Shown: positions 35,036-47,240 of the stretch, piece by piece
Numbering within the stretch: position 1 is the first letter of the stretch
Layout of the letters: the number at the start of each line of letters is the position of its first letter
Position numbers and translations under genes: made by a program
The notes under the pieces: model-generated
What the model saw: only the letters and a program-made list of their open reading frames with translations
Told to the model about the DNA's origin: nothing
The model's database searches: none
Assembly (NCBI RefSeq): GCF_051622035.1
Contig: NC_135364.1
Span: forward strand, 17,049,001 to 17,113,000
DNA: 64,000 nt
Source: Arctopsyche grandis
Taxonomy: Eukaryota > Arthropoda > Insecta > Trichoptera > Hydropsychidae
Direction of reading: 5' to 3'

Positions 35036-36878
35036 TTTTACAAGACTGTTTCCTTTATATTATTATTATTATAGATGCATGTAATAAATGTAATAATGCT
35101 AGTCAAAGGTTACATTGAAATATTAATCGAGGATATTTTTTAACGATTATATTTCGATAGAAACTTGCCTTGTTATAATTGTGATAAGCTTGTTTACATT
35201 GGAATATTTATGGGGGGATGTTTTTATGTTGATTCAAATTATTTTTACTAACCTCTTATTGTTGGCATTTGCAATATCTGAATTTTGAATCTCATTCTTC
35301 TTGATCGATTCGGAATGGGACTGTTTTTTTTCATTCAACTTACATACGTTTATTGTGTTTCAAGCTTATTACGACTGATTATATTATATTAAATTTGTCA
35401 CATACGTTCAGTATATTTTGAGTATTATTCGAAATACTATATATTTTTTAAATATAAACTTGTTTTGCAAGATCATTGATTCATTTTATAATTGAACGTT
35501 GAATTGTGTTCATTTTTTTAATTGTTAAATTAAGGGAAAAAGTAGATTGTTTAGTAGTGATTTGATAAAATGATGTAATATACATACAACTTGTGTATTT
35601 CTTTGATAAAGATAGTGAATCCTACGTTTTTATCCGGCGTTTGATTTAAATGACTATTTTATGGACATTAAGTAATTTATGAATAGCAACAACCATCGAT
35701 TTGATGAGAAGGAATATTTGATTTTTGTTATGAAATAAAATCTTTAATGTAGCGGCTTATTGTGTATATGGAGATTTTTCTCTTTTTAGATGTGCTGCAA
35801 TAAACACAGATTAGATGTCATATAATGTTGTAATGTTTATGAAAATGAATAATCTTTGCATCATTTTTTTAAATAATTAGAAAATTATATTTTAATTTCA
35901 TATGAATACTCTTTACATATGTAATATTTATGGAATTGTATCATTTTATATATATGTATATATATTACAACAACAAAAAAGAAAGACTCAAAATTTGTTC
36001 TTCCATTAGGGTTACGTATAGAATTGGCAGATTTTTTTTATATTTTACATACATTATGTATTTGACCGTATTGGTATTTTTAAAACTTAAGTACAACTTT
36101 TTATATAGTAGAAATATTATAAGATCTGTTGAGTCAATTATTGTAAGATCATTAAACATCAATTATGAATCATTTGCGGTAAATTGATTTTTTCTACTCA
36201 TTTCGTATCATCTTTCAGTTTTTAATTATTATTTTTTTATTTATATTTAAATTTCAGTACACATTATATAAAAAATCAATTTAATCAATTATGTATTTCA
36301 ATTGAATTGATACTGTTTATTTGTTTCTTTTTTTGAAATTACATATGTATATGTATTACCTACATGTTATCTATTAACTGTTTCGACATTAATTTCAAGT
36401 GTTTATTTAGCATTATTATATGGTTTTATATAGAACATACATGGTATAGTGAAAGTCCTCAGTGCTGAAACTTAGAATTTCAGTAAGCTGAAACGCAGGA
36501 CTTGCATTTTCTTTTATGTAATTCTTTGTTACATATATTTTTTTAATGATGGAAACTCAAATAATAAGAAAGTTTTAGGACTTTCATTGTATCAGCATTG
36601 ATAAAATTCACTGTATGCATGCATTTAATTTTACAGATACCGTAATGACATTTTCTCGTGTTATGTAATAAAAATGTTGATGATTAAAACTAATTGAGAA
36701 TTATTTATTTATTGAAAAGTTGGACTTTTGTGGGAGATCACAATATTGTGTCATCATTTAAGGACAGATATTTATTGGGGCAATTTCAAAATACAACTCG
36801 CCATTCCAAGCAAGAGAGAGAACCAAAAAAAGGTTTTTCTACGAAGTTCGCAATAATAAAACCATCATGCTCTAATGA
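35036..36878. other. NT5DC-like 3'UTR and AT-rich intergenic DNA
   Basis: AATAAA at 35083-35088 lies about 50 bp after the stop codon. The rest is AT-rich with no recognisable gene or clear repeat. Confidence 0.6.
35083..35088 (+). terminator. AATAAA polyadenylation signal of the NT5DC-like gene
   Basis: Canonical hexamer 47 bp after the stop codon. Confidence 0.6.
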
Positions 36879-37014
36879 GTAGTCACCGGACCCAGAAGGT
36901 GCCGCGTATTGTTCAAAGGTTGTAAATGCATTGTTAAAGGTTTGCCGAACCTTTTCTACAAAGGATTTACAACAATGGAACAATGGATAGCACTGTGACT
37001 ATCCTACCTCTACT
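36879..37014 (+). repeat. 115-bp dispersed repeat, copy A
   Basis: Begins AGTAGTCACCGGACCC and ends GTGACTATCCTACCTCTACT. Shared core GTATTGTTCAAAGGTTGTAA. This copy has an extra ~30 bp near 36950-36980 relative to the copies at 38903 (opposite strand) and 46875. TAGTCAC/GTGACTA ends are inverted. Confidence 0.65.
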
Positions 37015-38269
37015 AATGAGGCTTCGTCCTTTAGTTATCATGGTTAGGAAAGAAATTATAATATAAAAGCAGAAAAAAAAACAAGTAAATGCAGCAATTT
37101 AAATAATATTTTAATTTAATTGTAAATTGTAAAATTTGTTCCCAATTACTATTACATTAATATTTACTTTATCTATGTACATATGTACATACGTAGTAAC
37201 AACATGTAGATGAAGTTTTATGATCATGCGAAAATTTGAACTCGAGATTTTGATTGATTCGAACTCAGAATCGATCACTGATCACGTTTTCATGATCTAG
37301 AAGTAATGTGTGTGTGTCTGTGTATTTTCGGGATTTTTTGAACACCGTTAAGTCCTATCGAACTGAAACTTAGTATCGGTTACTGAAATTCTTATCGATA
37401 CAACGTAATTTTTTTTCAAATTTTTGAGTTAACCGGAAATAGTACCTCCCCTTATAGGTATCCTCTTTTTTTAAGTTTTTAAATTCAATTATCTCCCAAA
37501 CCACTATCCGAATCACTGAAATTTTTTTAAATGTAATAGAAATTATAAATTTTATACCCTAATGTTTTTACTTGAACCGGAAGTAGTACTTTTACTCTAG
37601 AGAATTGAGGTTTTTTATGTTTTTCTCAAACTTTTTGGTTTATTAAACTAAAATTTCACTTTTTTTTTATTGATGAGTCGATTTGTGCAAATTTAAACCG
37701 TTTGTCTTTTTGGCGTTATGCAAAGTTTGTTGCAGCTATTTTTTAATGCGGCTAGAAATAAATTATAACATAAAATCAGAAAAATACAAGTAAACGCAGC
37801 AATGTAAATAAATAATAAAATGAAATATATATTTATATAAAAAAATATTAATCGGCGGGATGGGGAGTAACATAGTTTGCACTTATTATTAGCATCAATG
37901 GATTGCAGATGGTGGATAGACAGATGCAGATTGACCACATAGCCCCCCCTCCTTTTAAAAAGCAATCAAAGAAAGCGATAAATAATTCATGATGTTTGTA
38001 ATAAGAAAAGAAAGGTCTAAGATTGAATCTTGTTTGCACCACTGAGTAAAAATATTATGAATTAATCTTCTAATACTTCTCCTTACATTAATTTTCACCC
38101 TTTAAACCTATGCATATATGTATGTACACGGCATTAACTTGCGACTCGATACAGGTTTTTTTTGGATGTCTTGAGAGTAGCTTTCCTGAGTGCATTTATC
38201 CGATCACCGATTGTATTAATGCTAACTATCAAGAGGTTGCCGGGTTTGTTTCCGTGGATTGACCTCGAT
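37015..38269. other. Intergenic with diverged repeats
   Basis: No gene. Segments at about 37125-37190 (CCCAATTACTATTACATTAA) and 37660-37745 (GAGTCGATTTGTGCAAATTT, GCAAAGTTTGTTGCAG) recur fused together at 41290-41440, so the latter lacks the ~470 bp present here. Between them CCGGAARTAGTAC occurs twice. Confidence 0.5.
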
Positions 38270-38612
38270 TGGGCATAGATCAATGGATAGTGTGTAATGA
38301 TTTGAACTGAGTGGTCACAGGTTCAATCCCTGGCCCAGTGCTGCTGGCCAGACCTTGGATATGTGACTCCAGATCGATCGCTTCCTATCAGAGTTTGCCA
38401 ATTTATCTGATTTCATTGAAACGGCTCGAACAAATTGGAAACCTATTTCTCGCAAATTTCCAGTTTGCTGTTTTATAAAATGCTACAAAATTTTTCGTCA
38501 TATTTATCCAAAGATGTCTCTATGATTCTCTGTAAATTGTTTATCAATGTTTATAATTGACCAGAAAGGCGCATTGGTGTTTACCTGTTAAAATTAAAAT
38601 AATTAATTTTGA
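38270..38612 (+). mobile_element. tRNA-derived SINE, copy 3
   Basis: B box GGTTCAATCCC, body GGCCAGACCTTGGATATGTG and CTATCAGAGTTTGCCAATTT, and 3' domain AGAAAGGCGCATTGGTGTTT match the copies at 2794 and 26531. Just upstream (about 38230-38275) part of a second head (GACCTCGATTGGGC) is visible, suggesting tandem or nested insertion. Confidence 0.7.
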
Positions 38613-38668
38613 GTATTATCTGTAGTGCATAGTAATACATACATAGTAATACATACGGTAAACGGACT

Positions 38669-38897
38669 ACTAGTCATATGTGAACCAGTCACAGGACAAC
38701 CGGTCGCTCTAGATCGGTCACACGTGATCACCCGTCACCTAAAATCGGTCACGAGAAAACTGATTGACCGATTTTAGGGTGTGACCAGTTTTCTCGTGAC
38801 CAGTTTTAGGGTGTGACCAGTTTTAGTGTGACGGTTGATCACGTGTGACCGATCTAGAGCGGCCGGTTGTCCTGTGACTGGTTCACATTTGATTAGT
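38669..38897. mobile_element. 229-bp foldback element
   Basis: Arms of about 70 bp, starting ACTAGTCATATGTGAACCAG on the left and ACTAATCAAATGTGAACCAG on the other strand at the right, containing GATCGGTCACACGTGATCA. The centre carries three direct GTGACCAGTTTT units. No target duplication could be fixed. Confidence 0.65.
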
Positions 38898-38902
38898 AAT
38901 CA

Positions 38903-39010
38903 CTAGAGGTAGGATAGTCACAGTGCTATCCATTGTTCGGCAGACCTTTAACAATGCATTTACAACCTTTGAACAATACACGGCCCCCTCAGGCTCCGGT
39001 GACTACTAAT
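38903..39010 (-). repeat. 115-bp dispersed repeat, copy B
   Basis: Reverse orientation to copies at 36879 and 46875. On the minus strand it reads TGATTAGTAGTCACCGGAGC and ends GTGACTATCCTACCTCTAGT. It abuts the foldback element at 38669 and is followed by CACCGAACC, the terminal motif of the 22590 family. Confidence 0.6.
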
Positions 39011-39225
39011 CACCGAACCAACACATACACAGGTACCTACGCCTAATTTTTACTAACCTCTTCTAACTTTCACTTACGATCACTATTAAGGCAAAATTTT
39101 GCTTCTTATTATTAAAAGTTTTTACTGGCAACTCTGAAGCTCAGGGTCATACACCAATGTGCCTATAAACACGGCAAACAAAAGCAGTTAATTGCAGTAG
39201 TTTATATGCGATCGGCCTATTCTAA

Positions 39226-39582
39226 TTAAGACATGCTCCAAAAATGAAAAAAAAAAACAGCAACAAAAGGTCGTAAAGTATACAAGCTGTCCAAACATAA
39301 TTCGTCGTTTGCTCGGTGTAAACTCTCGTTGCTGAGAACAATGGCGTGTGACTTCCTGGAAAGAGCGCGTCGAGGACGAGAACTTTCACTTGCGTCAGCG
39401 GTCACAAACGAAACAATATCGACCATGGCCACTGCCCCCGGATCCTGACCCTCGCCCTCCTCCTCATTCCCCCTGCCTTCCCTTTGCTGCCCACGCTCGT
39501 CCGCACTTTCGGTTTTAGCGGCCGCTTCACTTTCCCGGATCGTGGTCGTGATATTGTCGCATTTCTCGATTTTAATAGGTAG
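39226..39582 (-). other. GC-rich open frame, possible exon
   Basis: A frame of 118 codons without a stop runs on the minus strand in a GC-rich island inside AT-rich DNA. Its translation has a charged, protein-like stretch (RESEAAAKTESADERG, then NEEEGEGQDPGAVAMVDIVS and SRPRRALSRKSHAIVLS). No ATG opens it, so it could only be an internal exon or chance. I do not recognise a family. The overlapping frame (39402-39608) is also open, which weakens the case. Confidence 0.2.
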
Positions 39583-41289
39583 TTATTAGTCACCACGAAC
39601 GATTCCATTGCACTTTATTGCCAATTTACAGTCTATGTGGATCGGCCATTTTGGTTTATTGCAGTTGGAAGCACGATAGATTGCGCATATTACAAATAGC
39701 ACTACACATAAAGGACAATAGATGAGCAGTTTCACTATTGTATACCTATAATACATATAGTGAAAGCATTTCTGATACACTTGAACTATACTTTTAAGTC
39801 ACTTCTTTCTGATTAATACCAATTTAGTTTGTTTCGATATTGGAATAAGCGTCTTCATATACATAAATATTTTTTCCCGTATGTACTTAAATCTATAAAA
39901 TGTCCATCACTTTGTCAAAAAACTAAATCTTTGTAAATATTCTAATATGTGTATATAGGTAAGCCTTGTGGTGAAACAACATAATTTAGTTTGCTTCCAT
40001 TTACCGATATATGTACATACATATGTAGGTACGTAAAATAAGCATAAAAAATACTTCTTAAAAGATGCGAGAATGGCTCTAGTGTAAATTTCTTATCAAT
40101 TTTCTATACGTACATAGATTCAGCAACAGATCAATAGCTTCAATAGAACCATAGTTATATGTATATGTTTAAAACAAATACCTACTCTAGGTAAACATTT
40201 TCCTTTCCCGAGCATGTTGAATGTTAAGTTTGCCAATGACTGAAATATTTAGCTGTGGAAAAACATGTCCATAGCGATTTGTATACCGTATCTGCCAACA
40301 GATGAGGATTTTTCTCACAGTGAAATTGCGCAATTGTTCCGATGATCCTATTTGTAATTGTCTATTAATACTTGTAATATTCCAAAATAAATGACTGAAA
40401 GCATTTATAAGCAGAATATGTAGAATACTACGAAAAATTTTGTAGTCAGAGAACGTAAAAAATACTTGATTTAAAAGGTTTATTTGACACTGGTGCTGGC
40501 GATTTTAAAGATCTAATGCAAAATCTATATCTACATAGATACTTATATATGCTGAGAATCTGTGTGTATTTAATCTGGTGTATTATAAATTTCAGTGGTG
40601 TACCGTGTACGTACCATATTAAAAAAGGAATTTATGTTATACGTTGCTATTGATTAGTGTTGAAAGAATGCATGTGTTTCTATTGTATCATCTAACTTAA
40701 TCTAAACGTCCCATTATAATACTGTAGTATATATCGATCAAGTATTTACTATTGTATCTCATCCAGTAGCATGTTGAGTATTATTTTACAGTGAATTCTC
40801 TAATCTCACCTAACCCCTAATCTAACCTAATTTCTTTTAGTTATCAATTCCGAAATTAAAACACTTTCCAAAGCAAAACACTGGTATAATAATAGTAATG
40901 AAATACATATTCAGATATCTGGATACACGTAGGTACATGACACAGACAATCTGAATGAGTATGGGCAGCCTCTTCGCTAAAGATTGGACTTTCTCCTGTG
41001 CAAACTTGCGCTGATTTACGCGTCGACACTTGCAATTTATTTATGTACATACATTCTCGAGAATGTCCAACGATGGCGACGCGTTAATTGACCGGAAATC
41101 GAGTGCGGAATGTAAATAAAAGAAACGTGCGACCTTGAAGCAGATAATTTGATCGCATTATTCCATCTAGCGGTCTGCCAACAGTAAAAATTGAACAGCG
41201 GGTTTTGCGCTTCTCCGCGCATTCAAGTCACTATGCATATGTGGCTACATCACTAATGCACAGACACACACGTAGGACGTAAAAAAATA
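39583..41289. other. Intergenic, no recognised gene
   Basis: AT-rich. A hAT-like terminus CAGTGGTGTACCGTG appears at about 40595 without a visible partner. No gene. Confidence 0.45.
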
Positions 41290-41440
41290 ATTATACTAAT
41301 TGTAATTTTACAATTTTTTCCCCAATTACTATTACATTAATAATTTTTATTGTCGAGTCGATTTGTGCAAATTTAAACCGTTTGTCGTTTTCGCATTATG
41401 CAAAGTTTGTTGCAGTTATTTTTAGTGCGGTTGTGTCGTG
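41290..41440. repeat. Dispersed repeat, deletion copy of 37125-37745
   Basis: CCCAATTACTATTACATTAA is followed almost directly by GAGTCGATTTGTGCAAATTT and GCAAAGTTTGTTGCAG, segments that are about 470 bp apart at 37 kb. Confidence 0.55.
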
Positions 41441-44400
41441 AAACTTTAATGAAGATAACCGACAACCGCAACATATAATGAATAGATAATGTCTTCGTTC
41501 GTTCTATTGTACCAATTTTACGAGTAAACTCGACACAAACGGCGGCTTATGAATCAATGTGGAACGGACGTATTTTTTTTAATTTCATTTTACTTCATTT
41601 TCGTCGTCGAATATAGGTCGCTTGTGATTAGTGTAATGTAACGTCCCTTCAAAAATAACGACATCATGTACGTACCTATATATATATGTACCTATACGTA
41701 CACACCTTTGTAAATTTCAATGAAAAAATTAGATTTAAGCAAAAATATGTGGTTTCGGAGGAGAATTTTGATGGTCATTGTGTACCTCCATATACAATGT
41801 AGCACAACTTATACGAATTGAGGATTATGGATATTATCAAATTTTGGTTTCAGGCTCTTTTGAACAAATTGCTGGAGAGGTTGTTGCGGAAATATCTATA
41901 ATGCGGGGGGAATAAATTTGGAACAGATATAAAAGGAATCTAATGACATGTTTGTATTACAACATTAATTCTATAAAGTAGAATTCTTACTGTTTAGTGA
42001 AGATTTCAACTTAAAAATTCACCAAGGTCATGAATAGAACGATTATTTATACATAGAAGAAGAAAGAATGTTATTTTAATCGATTGCGCCATGATTGGAC
42101 TTTTTTAAAAATCCATTTCTATAGTAATATGTGGGTATAAAAGGAAAGTCAGGCAAGTATGCTTAAAAAAAAAATAGATAATTGTGTTTATTTTTTATCG
42201 GGAAATCTGTTTTTTGAAGTTTTTCAAACAAATATTTACCTAAGTAGTATTCAAGATCAAAATTTTAAGAACCCACAATTTCTCAAAAAAATATCTACGT
42301 TACACAAAGGTGTGAAAATTTAAATGAATGGACACCATTTCAACTAAGTATTACTACGTATAGAAATAAACAACATGTATCATTAACTTTTTTTCTCAAC
42401 GTAATCATTGCAATATATGTCATTGTATATAATTTTAACATATTTTCTAAAACATTCCATTACAAAAATTGGAATTGAAAACTGACTCGACCGAAACGAA
42501 AGTGATAGTTGAAAAAAAGTGACTAATATAAAATTAAAATTATGATTCATTGTAATTTCCTATGGCTAAGTACATATACGACACAACATTACGAGTGTTA
42601 GGAAGGATATGACCCAGATGAGAAAGTTTCACTTTATTGTATGCCGAACCGTGTGGGATGAAGTAATGATAAATTCCTACGTGTATGACAATGTCAACCT
42701 TTTGCAGGAGCCCACACTGTTTCCACAAAACGCATCTCATAGGTATTTAGTCCTTCCTACTTTCATCCGTCGATTGTTCTCTAGAATCATCTCAAACTCA
42801 CATTAAAATCGTTGACGATGATCGATGATATATGTATGTGCTTTCAACATTTGGGAACATCCATTGGTTGAAATTAAATGCGCAATGAAATGACAACAAC
42901 GTTTCTCGTCATGAGTCATTCGCTCATTGTGTTTTCGCATTTTGGTGTGTTTGCTCGCGCTCGCTTTTCTATTTTAAAAAGCAACGATGGCCGATATTAT
43001 AGCGTATGAATTATTTATACGATAACAGTAAAACGAACGAACGTTTGTTTCCTCACTCCGCCGAAAAAAATGGACTAAGTCTGACACTTTTGTACACGTT
43101 TGAAAGTAAGCTGTGAGAAGATGCAGTTGAAAGTGCACCACGCCAATATTTTACATAGATCGTTTTGAATGGACGTCTCAATTGAATGCAAATTTTAACT
43201 GGATTATTTTGATTCAATTTTTAGTAAAACTATTAAAATTATATGAAATAGCTCAAACTATAATATGTTGGATAAATTTGGTATAGATTTGGCTTAATTT
43301 ATTTGGTAAATTTATATGGAATTTCATTACACAAAAAGAATTTTGGAACAGTATATTGGAATCGTATATTTATTTTACTGTCTATAATTGTAAATGTATC
43401 AAAATGCGATATTTTTCACATACTTCTTATCTTTCTGGTATTTTTATAGCATCTCGACCCTATAGCATCTTTCTAACTCTCGAAAAAGCCAGTAAGCTTT
43501 GACATATCATAGATAGGTGTCGATCTCGATCTTCCGGTCTATCTGGGGTGGTTGGGTTGTTGTCCAGCAGCTGTCCGTTTGCGGAAAGAACGGCTCGAGC
43601 CCCAGATAGTTGAGCAGTGAAATGTATCCGTTACAAGAGTTGCTACATAGAAAGGAGGCGAGGCTCTCTCTCTCTCCAACAACCAACCAGTTGGTGAAAA
43701 CAGCCAACGCGCTCTATATCACACACATACACACACACAAACACACATATACACACACCTAATGACGCCACGCCAATTAACACCTTAATTGCCGATGCTT
43801 CGATGCAGATGGACCGCTCAGCTTCTTCTCCAATGCCTATAGTACTATCTATGATTCGTCTTCACTTGGGCACGCGTCACTTACACTTCACCTTTGCAAT
43901 GATGATGCCCAATACAATTTGGGGTGTACATATGTATTTGAATTAGATGAAATAAAATTTTATTAATGTAGATCCAAAATTGACTTTCATTGATATTCGT
44001 TAAGTAATGTCACCAACTCATTGAATTGATATCGGCTTAAATATTATATCTATATGAATACGTATATACGTGCGTATGTGTCAGTACTTGGTGAGTTTCT
44101 AAGGGTTTTAAGCTAATGATGATGATAATGATGTTTTAACGCAAAGATTTTCTTTCGGTTAGAAGTGACGTTTTAGTATAAGAAGTGTGATTAATTTGTG
44201 AATGTAACTTTTATAAGAAAACGGTAGATATACTAATCTGATACTTTAATTATAAGTATCGAGTGGATATCTGGATATGTATAAGTATAGCTTAGTATGA
44301 CATCAGATATGTATATGCCTATTTATAGAAATAAACAGCAGTAGCTATGCTAATTTAAAAATACAAGAAATGCTTATGTTAAAATAAGAGATAATTTAGT

Positions 44401-46404
44401 CATGGAAGATGTTGAACAAGAACGAGTCAAAATCAAATATATTTTCCAATATAGTAATAGAAGATAAGCAGATTACATTTGATGCAATAGATATCTTAGA
44501 AAATTGAGTGTTAATTGAATCGAAAGACTCAAATATACAAGAAATACAATAGCCATTCACCTAATCAAACACTAAATCGAGTCACCATGATTAACATCCC
44601 TCATTAAGACGAACCAAGTAAAGAATGTAACAGTTGCACAATATCAACAAAGAATCGTGTATTATCAATTTTCACATTCACGTCATTTCGTTCACACACA
44701 CACGATCTGACGAAGGAAGTTTCTATTTTGTGAAAACACTGACTAATCTCAATATTTAATTTATTACCGCTTTTTTGCATTGGATCATTGTTATTCTGAA
44801 ATATACCTACGCATATTACAATTACATACATACATATGTATGCACGATGAAAAGGCTTTTTTGCAGAGCGGTGAAATTGAAAAGAGTTTCAACCGATGAC
44901 TTTTGTGCAAATTATTTGACTCACTGATGCAAGACCATTGAAACTTTACATATGCATATATGCTTTGGTAGGGCTTCCAAGCCGGCTTAAACCGAAACCG
45001 AAAAGCCGACTTTTTGACCATTTTTCAAAAAACCGAAAACCGGCGTTTTTGGCTCGATCAACCGACTTTTTAAGGTTTTCTTTAATTACTGTTTTTTCCC
45101 ACAAAACTAACAATTATGAATTTAAAATTTCTATGAAAGATCAAAATAAATGTGTATATCTAAAGTCTCTTAGGTAATAGGCGTATATTTCTTTGAACAA
45201 CAAAAAAAAAGTTACAGCACTTAGCGGTTTCTTTGAGATTTAGCAATGGACGAGGACCAGGTCATAAACCAATAAAATATTATTGAAAGTAGTTTCAATG
45301 ACGTACACAAGTTAAAGGTATAAAAGTATAGAAAATATTATCGTAAACCTTTTACCTGATAACAGAAAAAAGTAGTCTTAAACTCAAATGCTTTATGGCA
45401 AAATGTATGGGAATTTCTGGAATATAATTGATTTTTCTTCGAAGGAATTGGACGCCCTTTAAATTTTGAGGCCATATACCTACTTTTTATTTGTCTACTT
45501 TTTGTGATATGCCGTTTCTAATGAATTTATTTCCGTAATTTGCAACGGTTTGACAAGCTTTTGGATTTTTAAGCTAAAACGAATGAGTAAAAATAGCTTT
45601 GAAAGATGGAAATATTTCAATGTTGAGCGCACCTCAAAGCGAATCTCAACAGTGTTCTTATTAATATCTATTCACGATTCTACAATTATAGTTTTTCTGC
45701 GAGGAAACACATTATTTTTTTAATAATATATTCTTAATAGAAGCCTATTTAAATCATTTAATTATTTGTCCGTATTTAGGATCTGCCATTTTAAGGCTGT
45801 GATATATGTATAATACAAATTGTATTATTTGTAATAATAATATATGTATAATAATGATCTTATACAAGTTCATAATGTTTATAACTCAATTTAATTTATA
45901 AAAAACTATTTTTTGCATAATATAATATGTATTTACATTTTTTTTCGATATAAAAATTTTAAACTTGAAAAAAATCTTAATTTGCCAAATCAAATTTTAG
46001 CAGTTCTATAATCTCCAAATATTCTAGCCCTAAGATTTTAATAAGTTTGTAATATATGTATATCTACATATATTAAAAGCGTGATTGTTCATCGTATTTA
46101 TGTAGATGATTTACTTTATAGCTTAAATATGTTAATATATCAACCACACATTTTTTGCACGAACTTTCAAAAAAGCTAATTAATTTCGGTTCCATTATAT
46201 ATTTTATATGCTTTTTGTTTTCTTTATTAAATTTAAATTTCTCCATGATGTCATTACGGGTGTTGCCCCTGAGCGACATATATGGTTCATATATACATTT
46301 CGTTCATATATAAATTTTGAAATCATATTCAAATAGTGGTAACATTGTGGGTATACTCGATGTACATATGTATGTATATGTATGTAAAAACTCTATATGT
46401 ATAT
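41441..46404. other. Long intergenic stretch without recognised genes
   Basis: Mostly AT-rich. A GC-richer island at about 43510-43700 precedes a (CA)n tract (43719-43758). At 44975-45080 an AACCGAAAAGCCGAC-type phrase is repeated, like degenerate ends of some DNA transposons. No open frame resembles a protein family. Confidence 0.5.
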
Positions 46405-46592
46405 CGATATACAAACTCTGACAGAAAACGATCGAGTTGGGGTCACAAATATCTAAATCTGACCAGAAGCACTACAGATTATATGCATTTAGAATAAATT
46501 GTTTTCAATTGGAGTCAGCTCGCGGGATAGAGCCCTGTGACCTCTTGATGCTTAGGATTAATTCAACCACCGAGCTATGCTGCTGGCTAAAT
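46405..46592 (-). mobile_element. tRNA-derived SINE, copy 4 (truncated)
   Basis: On the minus strand: head AGCCAGCAGCATAGCTCGG, a decayed B box (GGGCTCTATCCC), body TGGTCAGATTTAGATATTTG and CAGAGTTTG, then loss of the 3' part. Confidence 0.7.
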
Positions 46593-46874
46593 GTATTATG
46601 TAAAATTGATAAAAATATGAAAATAATTTGAATAAATAGATATTTTTTAAGAAAAATCCTAATTTTCCAACATATGTATATATGTACTTACCGCATTATT
46701 TTAGGGTACCAAATATCAGCCCAGCAAATTTGAAAAAAAAATACTGACTCTAACAACCTAATCTTAAATGAATAGGGCCAACCCTACCTTAACCTAACTT
46801 AACGTAACCTTTAAATAAATAAGTGTTAGCTGCTAAGATATTACGATTACCCAGTGAAAATGTAACTGGTTATG

Positions 46875-46980
46875 ATTAGTCACCGGAGCCTGAGGGGGCC
46901 GTGTATTGTTCAAAGGTTGTAAATACATTGTTAAAGGTTTGCCGAACAATGGATAGCACTGTGACTATCCTACCTCTAGT
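46875..46980 (+). repeat. 115-bp dispersed repeat, copy C
   Basis: GATTAGTCACCGGAGCCTGA to GTGACTATCCTACCTCTAGT, the shortest and cleanest copy, same orientation as 36879. Confidence 0.65.
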
Positions 46981-46981
46981 T

Positions 46982-47240
46982 ATAATAATAATAATAATAA
47001 TAATAGCTTTTATTCCAGACGATGAGGAGAATAGTGCAATCCCCAACGCCCATATAAATAATATATAGATAATAAAAAAAAAAGTATTGAAAAATAGTAA
47101 ACAAAAAATAAATAAATAAATACATAAGTAAATATATAAATATTACTGATAATAAATAATAATAATAATAAATAATAATAATAATAATTATAATAAATAA
47201 ATAATAATAAATAAGTCTAATAATAATAAATAATAATAAT
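46982..47240. repeat. (TAA)n-rich microsatellite region
   Basis: Pure ATA units at 46982-47005 and imperfect AAT/AAAT units from about 47090 to 47240, flanking a short non-repetitive GACGATGAGGAG segment. Confidence 0.85.

Noticed and set aside
40590-40620. hAT-like terminus CAGTGGTGTACCGTG
   Set aside because: Single end only, no inverted partner or 8-bp duplication; the same holds for the one at about 51374.
44975-45080. AACCGAAAAGCCGAC-type repeated phrase, possibly a transposon end
   Set aside because: No complementary end was found nearby and boundaries cannot be defined.
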